From the NCBI RefSeq assembly GCF_003355005.1, contig NZ_CP029986.1:186001-250000 (forward strand): 64,000 nt of DNA, read 5' to 3'. Of the stretch, positions 7,877 through 17,040 are shown piece by piece. The notes beneath the pieces were generated by a model that was given only the letters and a program-made list of their open reading frames with translations, did no database searches and was not told where the DNA came from. The translations under genes and the position numbers were made by a program. How positions within the stretch are numbered: position 1 is the stretch's first letter; each line of letters starts with the position of its first letter. The stretch comes from Sphingomonas sp. FARSPH. GTDB taxonomy: Bacteria; Pseudomonadota; Alphaproteobacteria; Sphingomonadales; Sphingomonadaceae.

Positions 7877-8662
7877 CTAACGGTGAGCCGCTGCCAAATC
7901 TTCGGGATGATGATGTCTGTACGAAGCGGCCAGCAATGGTCGCGCAGCCTCACCGATCAGCAGCAGCGTCGGATCGTCATCGGCGATCGTGCGGACCAGG
8001 AACGGCAGGGCAGCGAGCGTGCCGTGGATCAGTCGCTCGGTCGGCAACGACACGTCGACCGCGATCATCACGGGAGTTTCGGGCGCGCGTCCGGCCGCGA
8101 TAAGGGCGTGCGCGATCTCCGGTGCGGCGACGCGCCCCATGTAAACGGCAATCGTTGCGTCGCCGGTAGCGAGAGCTGCCCAATCGTGCTCCAGCCGTTC
8201 ACCGGCACGGGCATGGGCGGTGAGAAAGGTCAGCTTGCGCGCGAGCCCACGCAGAGTGAGCGAGGCAATGCCGCTTGCCGCGGCGGCGCTTGCGGCGGTG
8301 ATGCCCGGGCAGATCCTTACCGGTATGCCATGGGCAGCGCACGCTTCGATTTCCTCGGTAGACCGGCCGAAGATCGACGGATCGCCGCCCTTGAGACGGA
8401 CGACGCGCCGGCCGTCGTGCGCGGCGTGGACAATGAGCTCGTCGATGCTGGCCTGATCCCTGGAGTGGCGCCCGGCCCGCTTGCCGACGCTGACCAGCTC
8501 CGCCTGTGCCGCGATCGCTAGGATCCCGGAGCCCACCAACGCATCGTAGAAGACGATGTCTGCCTGGCTCATCAGCCGCTCCGCCTTGCGGGTGAGGAGG
8601 TCCGGGTCGCCGGGGCCAGCGCCGACGAGCCAGACCATGCCGCGTGGAAAGAGATCATCCAT
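7877..8662 (-). CDS. cobA: Uroporphyrinogen-III C-methyltransferase
   Basis: A 261-residue SUMT: it methylates uroporphyrinogen III at C2 and C7 with S-adenosylmethionine to give precorrin-2. Family motifs are VWLVGAGPGDPDLLT (SAM-binding loop), ADIVFYDALV, VRLKGGDPSIFGR and the GITAASAAAA region. There is no CysG-type dehydrogenase/ferrochelatase part, so sirohaem completion needs another enzyme. The start overlaps the nasA stop by 8 bases, so it is co-translated. Its place in the operon fits supply of sirohaem to NirB. Confidence 0.94.
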   Translation of the reverse strand: MDDLFPRGMVWLVGAGPGDPDLLTRKAERLMSQADIVFYDALVGSGILAIAAQAELVSVGKRAGRHSRDQASIDELIVHAAHDGRRVVRLKGGDPSIFGRSTEEIEACAAHGIPVRICPGITAASAAAASGIASLTLRGLARKLTFLTAHARAGERLEHDWAALATGDATIAVYMGRVAAPEIAHALIAAGRAPETPVMIAVDVSLPTERLIHGTLAALPFLVRTIADDDPTLLLIGEAARPLLAASYRHHHPEDLAAAHR

Positions 8663-11249
8663 TGGCAGTTTTCCTCGATTGCGCGATCAACCGCGCGAGC
8701 GCCGGGCGGCAGGATCCGCAATTCATTCCCGCCCCGAGCGCAGCGCCGACGGCGGCCACGTCGACAAGGCCCTGTTCCGCGATGGCGGCGACGATCGTCT
8801 TCATGCCGACATCGAAGCAGACGCAAACGACAGCCCCACGGTCAGCCTGCAGGCCCGGCGCGCGACCGGCGAGGACCGCGGGGCCGTGGCTCATGTCCAG
8901 CTGGGCGATCAGCCAATCGCGCGGCGGAAGGTCGCCCGAGCGCGTCGTGAATAGGATTGTGGCCAGCCTGCCGTTGCGCAGGATCGCGACACGGCGCGTG
9001 CCGCGCGCGTGATCGATCGCCTCGATCCGCTCGCCCTTGGGCAACGCGCGTTCGAGGCGCGCGGCATCGCCGTTGCCGGCCACCTCCCACAACAAACCGC
9101 CGGGCACGCGGACCTTTGTCGCCCACAGGCATTTCGGCGCTTCGATGTCACCATGCACGATCAGAAAACCGCGCCATTCGGTCGCGACCGGCTCAATCCG
9201 CGCCGGCGTCGCCTTAAACCCGGGCTGGCCTGAATGCGGGTCGGTCAGCGGACGCGGGAGCAGCCCGGTGCGGCCGCCGGTCGCCTGCTGGTCGGTCCAG
9301 TGGATAGGCGTGAACAGTTCGCCCTGGCGCTGGGTATCGGCGGCCGCCACCCGGAACAGGCTGTTCCCTTGCGGCGTCGAAACACGGGCGAGACCGTGAT
9401 CGGCGAGGCCGAGCGCCGTCGCATCCGCGGGATGAACCTCCACCAGCGGTTCCTCGCGATGACGGGCGAGCTTGGGACTGAGTCCGGTACGCGTCATGGT
9501 GTGCCACTGGTCACGATAGCGACCGGTATTGAGCGTCATCGGCCAGGAGACGAGCGGTGCCGCGACCGGCGCTTGCTTGACCGCGACCAGCCTAGCCCGT
9601 CCATCCGGCGTCGGAAAACGCCCGTCGGCAAACGGTTTTCCTCCCCAGCGGAACGGCTCCATCGCATCATAGGCGGCGTTGCCGATGGCGGTGTGCGGCT
9701 TCAGGTTCAGCACGCGCGCGCCCTCGTTCTGATAGGCGGTGAGCCGGGCATGCTCGCGCCAGATGTCGGCCGGGCGGCCGTAGGCGAACTCGCCGACCCA
9801 GCCCATGCGCTGCGCGATCTGCGAGACGATCCACCAGTCAGGCTTCGCTTCGCCCGGCAGCGGCAGCAGCCCGCGCTGGCGTGAGACGGTACGGTCCGAG
9901 TTGGTGACGGTGCCGTCCTTCTCGCCCCATGCCGCGGCCGGCAGGCGGACATGGGCGTGGACTGACGTATCAGTGGTCTCCATCACGTCCGAGACGACGA
10001 CAAAGGGACACGCGGCCAGCGCCTCGCGCACCGCACCCGCGTCGGGCAGCGATACCGCCGGATTGGTGGCCATGATCCACAACGCCTTGATCCGCCCCTC
10101 GCCGACCGCGCGGAACAGATCGACCGCCTTCAGCCCGGGCCGGGTCGCCATCCGCGCCGCCGCCCAGAAGCGACCGACGCGAGCGACGTTCTCGGGTGCG
10201 AAATCCATGTGAGCGGCGAGCGTCGAGGCGAGCCCGCCCACTTCGCGACCGCCCATCGCGTTGGGCTGGCCGGTGATCGAGAACGGTGCCGCGCCCGGCT
10301 TGCCGATCCTGCCGGTGGCCAGATGGACGTTGACGATCGCGTTGACCTGGTCTGTCCCGCGGATCGACTGGTTGATCCCCTGACTGAACAGCGTGACGGT
10401 GCGCGGCGTGGCAGCGAAAAGCTCGTAGAAGCGGCGGAGATCGGCCGGCGGCACGTCGCAGGTGCGCGCGGTCGACCAGAGGTCGTTTCCCTCCCCCAGC
10501 GCAGCCCAGAAGTCGTCGGGGACCGCCACATGCGCCGAGAGATACGCCTCGTCGACGACGCCGGCTTCGCGGCACCAGGCGAGCAGCCCGTTCATCAGCT
10601 GGACATCGGTGCCCGGCCGGACCGGCAGGTGCAGGTCGGCGTCCTCGCAGGTTTCGGTCCTGCGCGGATCGATGACGACGATTCTGGTGCCGCGCGTGGC
10701 GCGGGCTGCCACGATCCGCTGATAGACGACGGGGTGGCACCAGGCCGTGTTCGATCCGACCAGCACGATCAGGTCGGCAGCATCGAGATCGTCGTAGCTC
10801 GCGGGCACGACATCCTCGCCGAAGGCACGGACGTACCCGGCCACCGCGCTCGACATGCACAGCCGGGAGTTTGTGTCGATGTTGGCCGAGCCGATGAATC
10901 CCTTCATCAGCTTGTTCGCGACGTAGTAATCTTCGGTGAGGAGCTGACCCGAAACGTAGAAGGCGACGCTGTCCGGCCCGTGACGCTCGATCGCATCGCG
11001 GAAGCGACCGGCGACGAGGTCCAGCGCCTTGTCCCAGGAGGCGCGGCGTTCACCGACCATCGGGTGAAGGAGGCGACCTTCGAGGCCGACCGTCTCGCCG
11101 AGGTGCGTGCCCTTGGAGCAGAGCCGACCGGCATTGGCCGGATGTGCCGGATCGCCCGCGATCGTGACCGTGCGCTCGCCCGTTCGGGAGGCGGCGATCC
11201 CGCAGCCGACGCCGCAATAGGCGCAGGTGGTGCGGACAGGATCGCTCAC
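8655..11249 (-). CDS. nasA: Assimilatory nitrate reductase, large catalytic subunit
   Basis: An 864-residue molybdopterin (bis-MGD) oxidoreductase that reduces nitrate to nitrite in the cytoplasm. The N-terminal [4Fe-4S] motif is CAYCGVGCG-N-CSKG; the Mo-cofactor domains follow, with TNPAVSLPDAGAV and the C-terminal dinucleotide-binding part LNTGRYRDQWHT. The last 60 residues form a BFD-like [2Fe-2S] domain (CVCFDVG, CGSCRPAL), typical of NasA and close homologues. The start is GTG at 11249, immediately after nirD. It is followed by cobA with overlap. Confidence 0.95.
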   Translation of the reverse strand: MSDPVRTTCAYCGVGCGIAASRTGERTVTIAGDPAHPANAGRLCSKGTHLGETVGLEGRLLHPMVGERRASWDKALDLVAGRFRDAIERHGPDSVAFYVSGQLLTEDYYVANKLMKGFIGSANIDTNSRLCMSSAVAGYVRAFGEDVVPASYDDLDAADLIVLVGSNTAWCHPVVYQRIVAARATRGTRIVVIDPRRTETCEDADLHLPVRPGTDVQLMNGLLAWCREAGVVDEAYLSAHVAVPDDFWAALGEGNDLWSTARTCDVPPADLRRFYELFAATPRTVTLFSQGINQSIRGTDQVNAIVNVHLATGRIGKPGAAPFSITGQPNAMGGREVGGLASTLAAHMDFAPENVARVGRFWAAARMATRPGLKAVDLFRAVGEGRIKALWIMATNPAVSLPDAGAVREALAACPFVVVSDVMETTDTSVHAHVRLPAAAWGEKDGTVTNSDRTVSRQRGLLPLPGEAKPDWWIVSQIAQRMGWVGEFAYGRPADIWREHARLTAYQNEGARVLNLKPHTAIGNAAYDAMEPFRWGGKPFADGRFPTPDGRARLVAVKQAPVAAPLVSWPMTLNTGRYRDQWHTMTRTGLSPKLARHREEPLVEVHPADATALGLADHGLARVSTPQGNSLFRVAAADTQRQGELFTPIHWTDQQATGGRTGLLPRPLTDPHSGQPGFKATPARIEPVATEWRGFLIVHGDIEAPKCLWATKVRVPGGLLWEVAGNGDAARLERALPKGERIEAIDHARGTRRVAILRNGRLATILFTTRSGDLPPRDWLIAQLDMSHGPAVLAGRAPGLQADRGAVVCVCFDVGMKTIVAAIAEQGLVDVAAVGAALGAGMNCGSCRPALARLIAQSRKTANG

Positions 11250-11250
11250 G

Positions 11251-11589
11251 TCAGGCCGCAGCCTTGAGTGCCGACGCGCGGCAGATCAGTACACGGTTGC
11301 CGCTAACTTTCACCGGAATGACGGGCGTGCAGCCGCTGTCCGCCCCCTGCGCCTCGCCGGTCGCCAGCGCGATGTTCCAGTTGTGGAGCGGGCAGGCCAC
11401 CGTGTGCCCATGCACGATCCCCTGGCTCAGTCGCCCTCCCTTGTGCGGGCAGCGGTTGAGGAGCGCGAACACCCGGCCGTCGCCGGTACGGAACACGGCG
11501 ATCTCCTCGTCGCCGGGGATCGTCACCGTTCGCGCGCCGCGGACGGGGATTTCATCGACCCGTCCGATGTCGAGCCAATCGCCGCTCAT
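11251..11589 (-). CDS. nirD: Nitrite reductase small subunit (Rieske-type)
   Basis: A 112-residue NirD protein with a Rieske fold: CPHKGG and CPLHNW supply the [2Fe-2S] ligand pattern. It partners NirB in NAD(P)H-dependent reduction of nitrite to ammonium. The ATG at 11589 overlaps the nirB stop as ATGA; nasA begins one base after its stop. Confidence 0.94.
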   Translation of the reverse strand: MSGDWLDIGRVDEIPVRGARTVTIPGDEEIAVFRTGDGRVFALLNRCPHKGGRLSQGIVHGHTVACPLHNWNIALATGEAQGADSGCTPVIPVKVSGNRVLICRASALKAAA

Positions 11590-14123
11590 GCCGGTTCCTC
11601 CACCTGCGGCTTAAAAGACGCCATTGGCGCGTGCTGCTCGCGGTCCTCGCCGGCGACCCGCTTCGCCCAGGGATCATTCTGCGTGAAGCGCTGCGAGAAG
11701 CGGAACCGCTCGGCATAGGCCGGGACGGCGTCGGGATCGTCGAGCAGGCGCGACGTGATGTGATCGAGGCCGACGCGCTCGATCCACGGCGCGGTCCGCT
11801 CAAGGTAGCGCGCCTCCTCGCGGTAGAGCTGGATGAAGGCGGCGCAGTAATCCATCGCCTCCTCCTCGGTCGCGACCTTGCAGAGAAGGTCGGTCGCGCG
11901 CACCTTGATGCCGCCGTTGCCGCCGACGTGGAGCTCATAACCGCTGTCGACGCAGACGACGCCGAAATCCTTGATCGTCGCCTCGGCGCAGTTGCGCGGG
12001 CAGCCCGACACGGCGATCTTGAACTTGTGGGGCATCCACGATCCCCACGTCATCCGCTCGATCTTCACGCCCAGCCCGGTCGAATCCTGCGTGCCAAACC
12101 GGCACCATTCGGACCCGACGCAGGTCTTCACCGTGCGCAGCGACTTGCCGTAGGCGTGGCCCGACACCATGCCGGCGGCGTTGAGGTCCGCCCAGACCGC
12201 GGGCAGGTCCTCCTTGCGGATGCCGAAGATGTCGAGCCGCTGGCCACCGGTCACTTTGACCATCGGCGCGTTGAACTTGTCGACCACGTCGGCGATGGCG
12301 CGCAGCTCGCGCGGGTTGGTGAGGCCTCCCCACATCCTTGGGACCACGGAATAGGTGCCGTCCTTCTGGATGTTGGCGTGCATGCGCTCGTTGACGAAGC
12401 GGCTCTGCTGGTCATCGACATATTCGCCGGGCAGCGCGCAGAGCAGATAGTAATTGAGCGCGGGGCGGCAGGCCGAACAGCCGTCCGGCGTCGACCAGTG
12501 CAGCTTCTGCATGACGTCGGGAATCGAGCGCATGTTCTGCGCGACGATCTCGCGCCGCACATCGTCGTGGCCGAAACTGGTGCACTTGCACAGCGTCTTG
12601 ACCGACCGTTCGCCGCCGTAATCGCTGCCGAGCGTGATCGACAGCAGTTGCTCGACCAGCCCGGTGCAGGACCCGCAACTCGCTGACGCCTTGCAGGTGG
12701 CGCGTATCGCGTCGAGGCTGGCCGCACCGTCGACGATGGCCTGGCAGACCTTTGCCTTGGAAACGCCGTTGCAGCCGCAGATCTCGGCATCGTCCGAGAG
12801 CGCCGCAACGGCCGCCTTAGGGTCCGCCTGCCCACCTCCGGAGGCAAAGGCCTGGCCGAAGATCAGCAGGTCGCGGATCGCGCCCACGTCCTCCCGCTTC
12901 TTCAGGAGGTCGAAATACCAGTTGCCGTCGGCGGTGTCGCCGTACAGCACGCAGCCCGCGATCCGGTCGTCCTTGACGACGACACGCTTGTAGATGCCGC
13001 GCGAGGCGTCGCGCAGCACGATATCCTCCGCCCCGTCGCCGCCCGAGAAGTCGCCCGCCGAGAACACGTCGATCCCCGACACCTTGAGCTTGGTCGAGGT
13101 GACCGATCCGCGATAGCCGCTGTGCCGCTCGACCAGCCCGTCCGCCAGGCTGCGGCACATGTCCCAGAGCGGCGCCACGAGACCGTAGACCGTGCCGTTA
13201 TGCTCCACGCACTCGCCGACCGCGAGCACGTCGGGGTCGGACGTCACCATGTGATCGTCCACCCTGATGCCGCGGCCGACGTCCAGTCCGGCGTCGCGGG
13301 CCAGCGCGATCGACGGGCGGATGCCGACCGCCATGACCACGAGGCTGGCCGGGATCTCGCGCCCGTCCTTCAGCCGCACGCCCTCCACCTTGCCGTCGCC
13401 ATAGATCTCGGCGGTGTCGGCCCCCGTCAATACGGTCTGGCCGCGGCGCTCCAGCTCGGTTTTCAGCAACCAGCCCGCCGCCTCGTCGAGCTGGCGTTCC
13501 ATCAGGATCGGCATGATATGCAGCACCGTGACCTTCATGCCGCGCAGCGTCAGCCCGTGCGCCGCCTCCAGCCCGAGCAGCCCGCCGCCGATCACCACCG
13601 CCTGGCCGCCGCCCGCCGCCTTGCCGTCTTCGGCGGCGGCCAGCATGTGGTCGACGTCCTTCATGTCGCGGAAGGAGATGACGCCGGGCAGATCCTTGCC
13701 GGGCACCGGAATGATGAAGGGATCGGAGCCGGTGGCGATCAGCAGCTTGTCGTAGCCGACTTGGCGGCCCGAACGCGCGGTCACCGTCCTGTTCGACCGG
13801 TCGATCGCAACGACGGGGTCGCTGGCGATCAGCTCGATGCCATTGTCGGCATACCAGTCGTGACCATTGATGACGATCTCCTCGAAGGTCTTCTCGCCCG
13901 CCAGCACCGGCGACAGCATGATCCGGTTGTAATTGACGTGCGGCTCCGCGCCGAAGATCGTCACCCGGTAGCGGTCGGCGTCGCGCGCGATCAGCTCCTC
14001 GACGGCCCGGCAGCCCGCCATGCCGTTGCCGATCACCACCAGATGCCGGGGCGGGCGATCCACTGCCGTGACCGGTGCGGGTGCGTCGTCCCGTTCGGGT
14101 TCGCGATGGTCGTGAAAGTCCAT
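11586..14123 (-). CDS. nirB: NAD(P)H nitrite reductase large subunit
   Basis: An 845-residue NirB. In order: FAD-binding part starting LVVIGNGMAGCRAVEEL, NAD-binding part around VVIGGGLLGLEAAHGL, a BFD-like [2Fe-2S] domain (CGCNGVSKAKVC, CGSCTGLVEQLL), then the sirohaem/[4Fe-4S] reductase domain with CVGSEWCRFGTQDS and AVSGCPRNCAEATIKD. The start MDFHDHREP at 14123 was chosen because the open frame upstream covers the leader hairpins and cannot be coding. It heads nirB-nirD-nasA-cobA, preceded by a NasT-type antitermination leader. Confidence 0.95.
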   Translation of the reverse strand: MDFHDHREPERDDAPAPVTAVDRPPRHLVVIGNGMAGCRAVEELIARDADRYRVTIFGAEPHVNYNRIMLSPVLAGEKTFEEIVINGHDWYADNGIELIASDPVVAIDRSNRTVTARSGRQVGYDKLLIATGSDPFIIPVPGKDLPGVISFRDMKDVDHMLAAAEDGKAAGGGQAVVIGGGLLGLEAAHGLTLRGMKVTVLHIMPILMERQLDEAAGWLLKTELERRGQTVLTGADTAEIYGDGKVEGVRLKDGREIPASLVVMAVGIRPSIALARDAGLDVGRGIRVDDHMVTSDPDVLAVGECVEHNGTVYGLVAPLWDMCRSLADGLVERHSGYRGSVTSTKLKVSGIDVFSAGDFSGGDGAEDIVLRDASRGIYKRVVVKDDRIAGCVLYGDTADGNWYFDLLKKREDVGAIRDLLIFGQAFASGGGQADPKAAVAALSDDAEICGCNGVSKAKVCQAIVDGAASLDAIRATCKASASCGSCTGLVEQLLSITLGSDYGGERSVKTLCKCTSFGHDDVRREIVAQNMRSIPDVMQKLHWSTPDGCSACRPALNYYLLCALPGEYVDDQQSRFVNERMHANIQKDGTYSVVPRMWGGLTNPRELRAIADVVDKFNAPMVKVTGGQRLDIFGIRKEDLPAVWADLNAAGMVSGHAYGKSLRTVKTCVGSEWCRFGTQDSTGLGVKIERMTWGSWMPHKFKIAVSGCPRNCAEATIKDFGVVCVDSGYELHVGGNGGIKVRATDLLCKVATEEEAMDYCAAFIQLYREEARYLERTAPWIERVGLDHITSRLLDDPDAVPAYAERFRFSQRFTQNDPWAKRVAGEDREQHAPMASFKPQVEEPA

Positions 14124-14141
14124 CCGTCGTGCTCCAAAACG

Positions 14142-14192
14142 AAAAAGGCCGCCATCCCGACCCCGACGTTGCGGAGCCCGGATGGCGGCCTT
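14142..14192 (-). terminator. Leader terminator before nirB
   Basis: On the minus strand AAGGCCGCCATCC (ending at 14180) pairs with GGATGGCGGCCTT, and a T tract follows (14142-14146 read as TTTTT). The pairing halves are 14147-14157 and 14180-14190. It stands between the leader hairpins and the nirB start, where it would stop transcription unless antiterminated. Confidence 0.88.
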
Positions 14193-14262
14193 GCCATCTG
14201 TTTTAACCGTCGCGATCCGTCCTTGGACCGTCCCGGCTATCTTGTTGAGGCAGCGATGCCTC
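14142..14262 (-). promoter_or_regulatory. NasT-responsive antitermination leader of nirB
   Basis: Two hairpins with six-base loops precede the terminator. Hairpin 1 (14262 to 14247) is GAGGC-ATCGCT-GCCTC. Hairpin 2 (14230 to 14213) is CGGTCC-AAGGAC-GGATCG, with one G-U pair. Both loops have A at position 1 and G at position 4, the known hallmark of RNAs bound by ANTAR domains. The linker between them is 16 bases, equal to that in the other leader (16866-16993). NasT with an ANTAR domain is encoded at 18246-18827. The promoter must lie upstream, near or inside the end of the porin gene. Confidence 0.85.
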
Positions 14263-14310
14263 CTGCAGCGCAGCATTACCGCAAATTGCAGGCCTGCTCA
14301 AGCCGTCTCG

Positions 14311-15516
14311 TCAGTAGGTCCAGTCGATTTGCACCCAGGCCTTTTCCGTATCGGTGGCGAAGGCGTCCGCGCGGTACCGCGCATAGCGTGCCGAAACGGT
14401 GGTGCGTCCGACCTTGGCACCGGCGATCAGATCGATTTCCTTGCCGTACGCTTGACCGAGCCGACCGCTGCGGAAACGGTGCCATGTGCCCGAGAGCGCG
14501 ATCGTATCGGCGCCGAGCGCCTTCTTCCAGCCATAGCCGCCACCCGCATAGAGATCGCGCACGCCGTTCGGCGGCGTGGTCAGGAACTTGTCGGCCCAGC
14601 CCTGGAACTTGAAATTGGTGCCGAGCGGCGTCTGGAAGCTTGTGAAGACCATTCCCCGGTCAGCGCCGAGCACTTCATAGCCGCCATTCAGCGACCAGCC
14701 GCCCATCCCCAGCGTCGCATCCGCGAGATAATAGTCCGCGCCGTAGCGATTGGGATTGCGGTGCCAGTCGCTCTGGCGGGCGTAGCTGAGCTGGTAGGCG
14801 AGCTTCATAGCTTTCGACAGCACGCGCGCGCCTGCAAGCCTTGCACCGTATGTCTGGCTCGACAGGCGAAACCCCTGCACCGCCGCCTCGTCCTGGTCGA
14901 CCAGATACGCGAAACCGACCAGATTGCCGATCGGTGTCGCATAGGAGAGGTTGGCGAAGACGTTGTCGCCACTCACCGCCTGCTGCCGCGCGCCCGTGCC
15001 GTTGATGCCCCAGATCGTCCGGACGCCCCACGCATAAGTGACGTCGAGCTTCAGCTTGGGAATGGCCGTCACCTCGGCGCGCACCGCGTCGAACGTCTGG
15101 CCATTGTCGCGGAAGGCCACATTGCCGACGAAACGTTCGTCGTCGAGCACGATGCGCTGCCTCCCGGCGGTGACCGCCAACGCCTTCGTCCGATACTGGA
15201 GTTGCGCCCGGTAGAGCGCGACGTTCTCCGGATCCGCGACCAGCGGGCGGGTGGCGGCGCCCTGGACGCCATCATAATAGTCGTCGATCGCCGCCAGCGT
15301 GCCCTGCGCCTCGATCAGCGTGCTCCACGGGCCGCTCGTCGCCTGCACGCCACCTCGCACGCGAACGGTGAGCGCGTCGGCGTCGCGCGCAATTCCGTCC
15401 TGATCGACATGCTCGTAGCGGACGCGGCCGTCGATTAACGGCGTGAGCTTGATGTCCTGGGCGCAGGCCGGCCCAGCGACGGCCAGCGCAGCCGTCGTCG
15501 CAAATAGCGTTCTCAT
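14311..15516 (-). CDS. Outer-membrane porin of the alginate-export family
   Basis: A 401-residue outer-membrane beta-barrel with signal peptide (about residues 1-19, ending ACAQD) and a terminal aromatic residue (VQIDWTY). It resembles the alginate-export porin family often found with nitrate assimilation genes in sphingomonads; entry of nitrate or nitrite is the likely job here (inference). A strong GAGGGGGG ribosome site precedes the ATG. It follows the MFS transporter by 76 bp on the same strand. Confidence 0.85.
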   Translation of the reverse strand: MRTLFATTAALAVAGPACAQDIKLTPLIDGRVRYEHVDQDGIARDADALTVRVRGGVQATSGPWSTLIEAQGTLAAIDDYYDGVQGAATRPLVADPENVALYRAQLQYRTKALAVTAGRQRIVLDDERFVGNVAFRDNGQTFDAVRAEVTAIPKLKLDVTYAWGVRTIWGINGTGARQQAVSGDNVFANLSYATPIGNLVGFAYLVDQDEAAVQGFRLSSQTYGARLAGARVLSKAMKLAYQLSYARQSDWHRNPNRYGADYYLADATLGMGGWSLNGGYEVLGADRGMVFTSFQTPLGTNFKFQGWADKFLTTPPNGVRDLYAGGGYGWKKALGADTIALSGTWHRFRSGRLGQAYGKEIDLIAGAKVGRTTVSARYARYRADAFATDTEKAWVQIDWTY

Positions 15517-15592
15517 GTGATCCCCCCTCGGGATGGACCCTCTCCGACCAGGCCGGGGCAGGCGTCCGTGCGCCCGCCCTCGGCCGCGTGCG

Positions 15593-16834
15593 TCAGATGC
15601 GGGCAGCTTTGCCCCAGCGGGATCGCCAGCCGCGTTTGACCGCCGTGAGTCCGGCGAGCGCGAGCAGCGCCAGCCCGGCGAAGATCAGGAAGCCTGGGGA
15701 AAAGCTGCCGGTGAGCTGCTTGGCGAAGCCGAGCGACGAGGCGAGATAGAAGCCGCCGATGCCTCCGGCCATGCCGACCAGCCCCGTCATCACCCCGATC
15801 TCCGCTTGGAAGCGTTGCGGCACGAGCTGGAACACCGCGCCGTTGCCGGCGCCCAGCGCCAGCATCGCCACGACGAAGATCGCCAGCGCGGAGCGGACGC
15901 TCGGCATGTATCCGACGAACGCCAGCGCGATTGCCGCGACCACGAACACGACCGAGAGCGCCTTGACCCCGCCGACCGCATCGGCAAGCGCGCCCCCCAT
16001 CGGCCGAACCAGCGAGCCGGCGAAAACGCAGGCCGCGGTGCAATAGCCGGCCATCACCGGCGTCAGGCCGAAGCGATCGGTGAAGTAGATCGGCAGGCTG
16101 GCGGCGAGCCCGACGAAACCGCCGAAGGTCACCGAGTAGAACGCCATCAGCCACCAGGCGTCGGCGGTCTTGAGCGGCGTGAAATAGTCCACCATCCGCT
16201 TGGGCGCGGGCGGATTGGGCGCGTCCTTCGCCATCGCCATGTAGGCGACGAACACCAGCCCGAGCGGCAGGCAGGCGAGACCGAGCACGGCATTCCAGCC
16301 GAACAGCTTGGCGAGGGTAGGCGCGAAGAGCGCGGCGAACACCGTGCCCGAATTGCCCATGCCCGCAAGCCCCATTGCCTTGCCCTGATGCTCGGGTGGG
16401 TACCAGCGGCTCGCGAGCGGCAGCGCGATCGCGAAGCTGGCGCCGGCGAAGCCCAGGATGACGCCGAGCGCCAGCGTGCCGGCGAAGCTGTCGACGCCCA
16501 GCAGATAGGCCGAGAGCAGCCCGCCGATCACGATCAGTTGGCTGATCGCACCCGAACGTTTCGGCCCGATCCGGTCGACCAGCAGACCGTTGACGACGCG
16601 CAGAACGGCCCCGGCGAGCGTCGGCGTCGCCACCATCAAACCCTTCTCGGCCGGCGTAAGGGCGAGTGCCTTGCTGATCTCGGGCGCCAACGGTCCGAGC
16701 ACTACCCAGACCATGAACGCGAGGTCGAAGTAGAGGAAGGCGGCGATCAACGTCGGCTTGTGACCTGCGCGCCAGAAGCTCTTCTCGTTCGCGGGGACGG
16801 CAGGCGATGCGCCGTCCAGATATGCCGTTGCCAT
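15593..16834 (-). CDS. MFS nitrate/nitrite transporter (NarK/NasA type)
   Basis: A 413-residue, 12-segment major facilitator of the nitrate/nitrite porter family. Signature stretches are FDLAFMVWVVLGPL, GLLVDRIGPKRSG, an arginine-bearing nitrate signature GFAGASFAIALPLASRWYP and GMGNSGTVFAALFAP, and its second-half equivalent GMAGGIGGFYL. ATG at 16834 was chosen because GGGGGATCACC stands just before it; an earlier in-frame start at 16864 lacks this. Preceded by a NasT-type leader with terminator. Confidence 0.93.
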   Translation of the reverse strand: MATAYLDGASPAVPANEKSFWRAGHKPTLIAAFLYFDLAFMVWVVLGPLAPEISKALALTPAEKGLMVATPTLAGAVLRVVNGLLVDRIGPKRSGAISQLIVIGGLLSAYLLGVDSFAGTLALGVILGFAGASFAIALPLASRWYPPEHQGKAMGLAGMGNSGTVFAALFAPTLAKLFGWNAVLGLACLPLGLVFVAYMAMAKDAPNPPAPKRMVDYFTPLKTADAWWLMAFYSVTFGGFVGLAASLPIYFTDRFGLTPVMAGYCTAACVFAGSLVRPMGGALADAVGGVKALSVVFVVAAIALAFVGYMPSVRSALAIFVVAMLALGAGNGAVFQLVPQRFQAEIGVMTGLVGMAGGIGGFYLASSLGFAKQLTGSFSPGFLIFAGLALLALAGLTAVKRGWRSRWGKAARI

Positions 16835-16865
16835 GATGGTGATCCCCCGATCTGGGATGGACATG

Positions 16866-16914
16866 AAAAAAGCCGCATGACGGGGACGCGCGTAGGCGGC
16901 ACCCTGTCAGCGGC
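16866..16914 (-). terminator. Leader terminator before the nitrate transporter
   Basis: On the minus strand GCCGC-TGAC-A-GGG pairs with CCC-C-GTCA-T-GCGGC and is followed by six T (16871 to 16866). The outer halves are 16910-16914 and 16872-16876. It is a strong intrinsic terminator inside the 5' leader, 32 bp before the start codon. Confidence 0.88.
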
Positions 16915-16993
16915 TCTGCTGCTTCATCAGGAAGAACGGCCCTGCGTCCCGGCCCTGGGACACGCCGTCCAATCGCGCGCGCATCGTTGCGCG
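16866..16993 (-). promoter_or_regulatory. NasT-responsive antitermination leader of the transporter gene
   Basis: Hairpin 1 (16993 to 16978) is CGCGC-AACGAT-GCGCG; hairpin 2 (16961 to 16946) is GTCCC-AGGGCC-GGGAC. Both loops are six bases with A1 and G4, the ANTAR target signature. A 16-base linker separates them and the terminator 16866-16914 follows. It lies between nasS and the transporter gene. The expected action is that NasT, freed by nitrate-bound NasS, binds and blocks termination. Confidence 0.87.
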
Positions 16994-17040
16994 TGGCGAT
17001 CGATCATCGCGCGAAACGATTCATCTTGCAACGGCAAAGA

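Noticed and set aside
7693..8103. Plus- and minus-strand frames at the end of cobA
   Set aside because: They mostly cover the cobA coding strand in other frames or low-complexity His/Arg-rich translations; no support as genes.
13122..14612. Long 496-codon plus-strand frame opposite nirB
   Set aside because: It runs antisense to the well-supported nirB, the leader hairpins and the porin end and shows no family motif.
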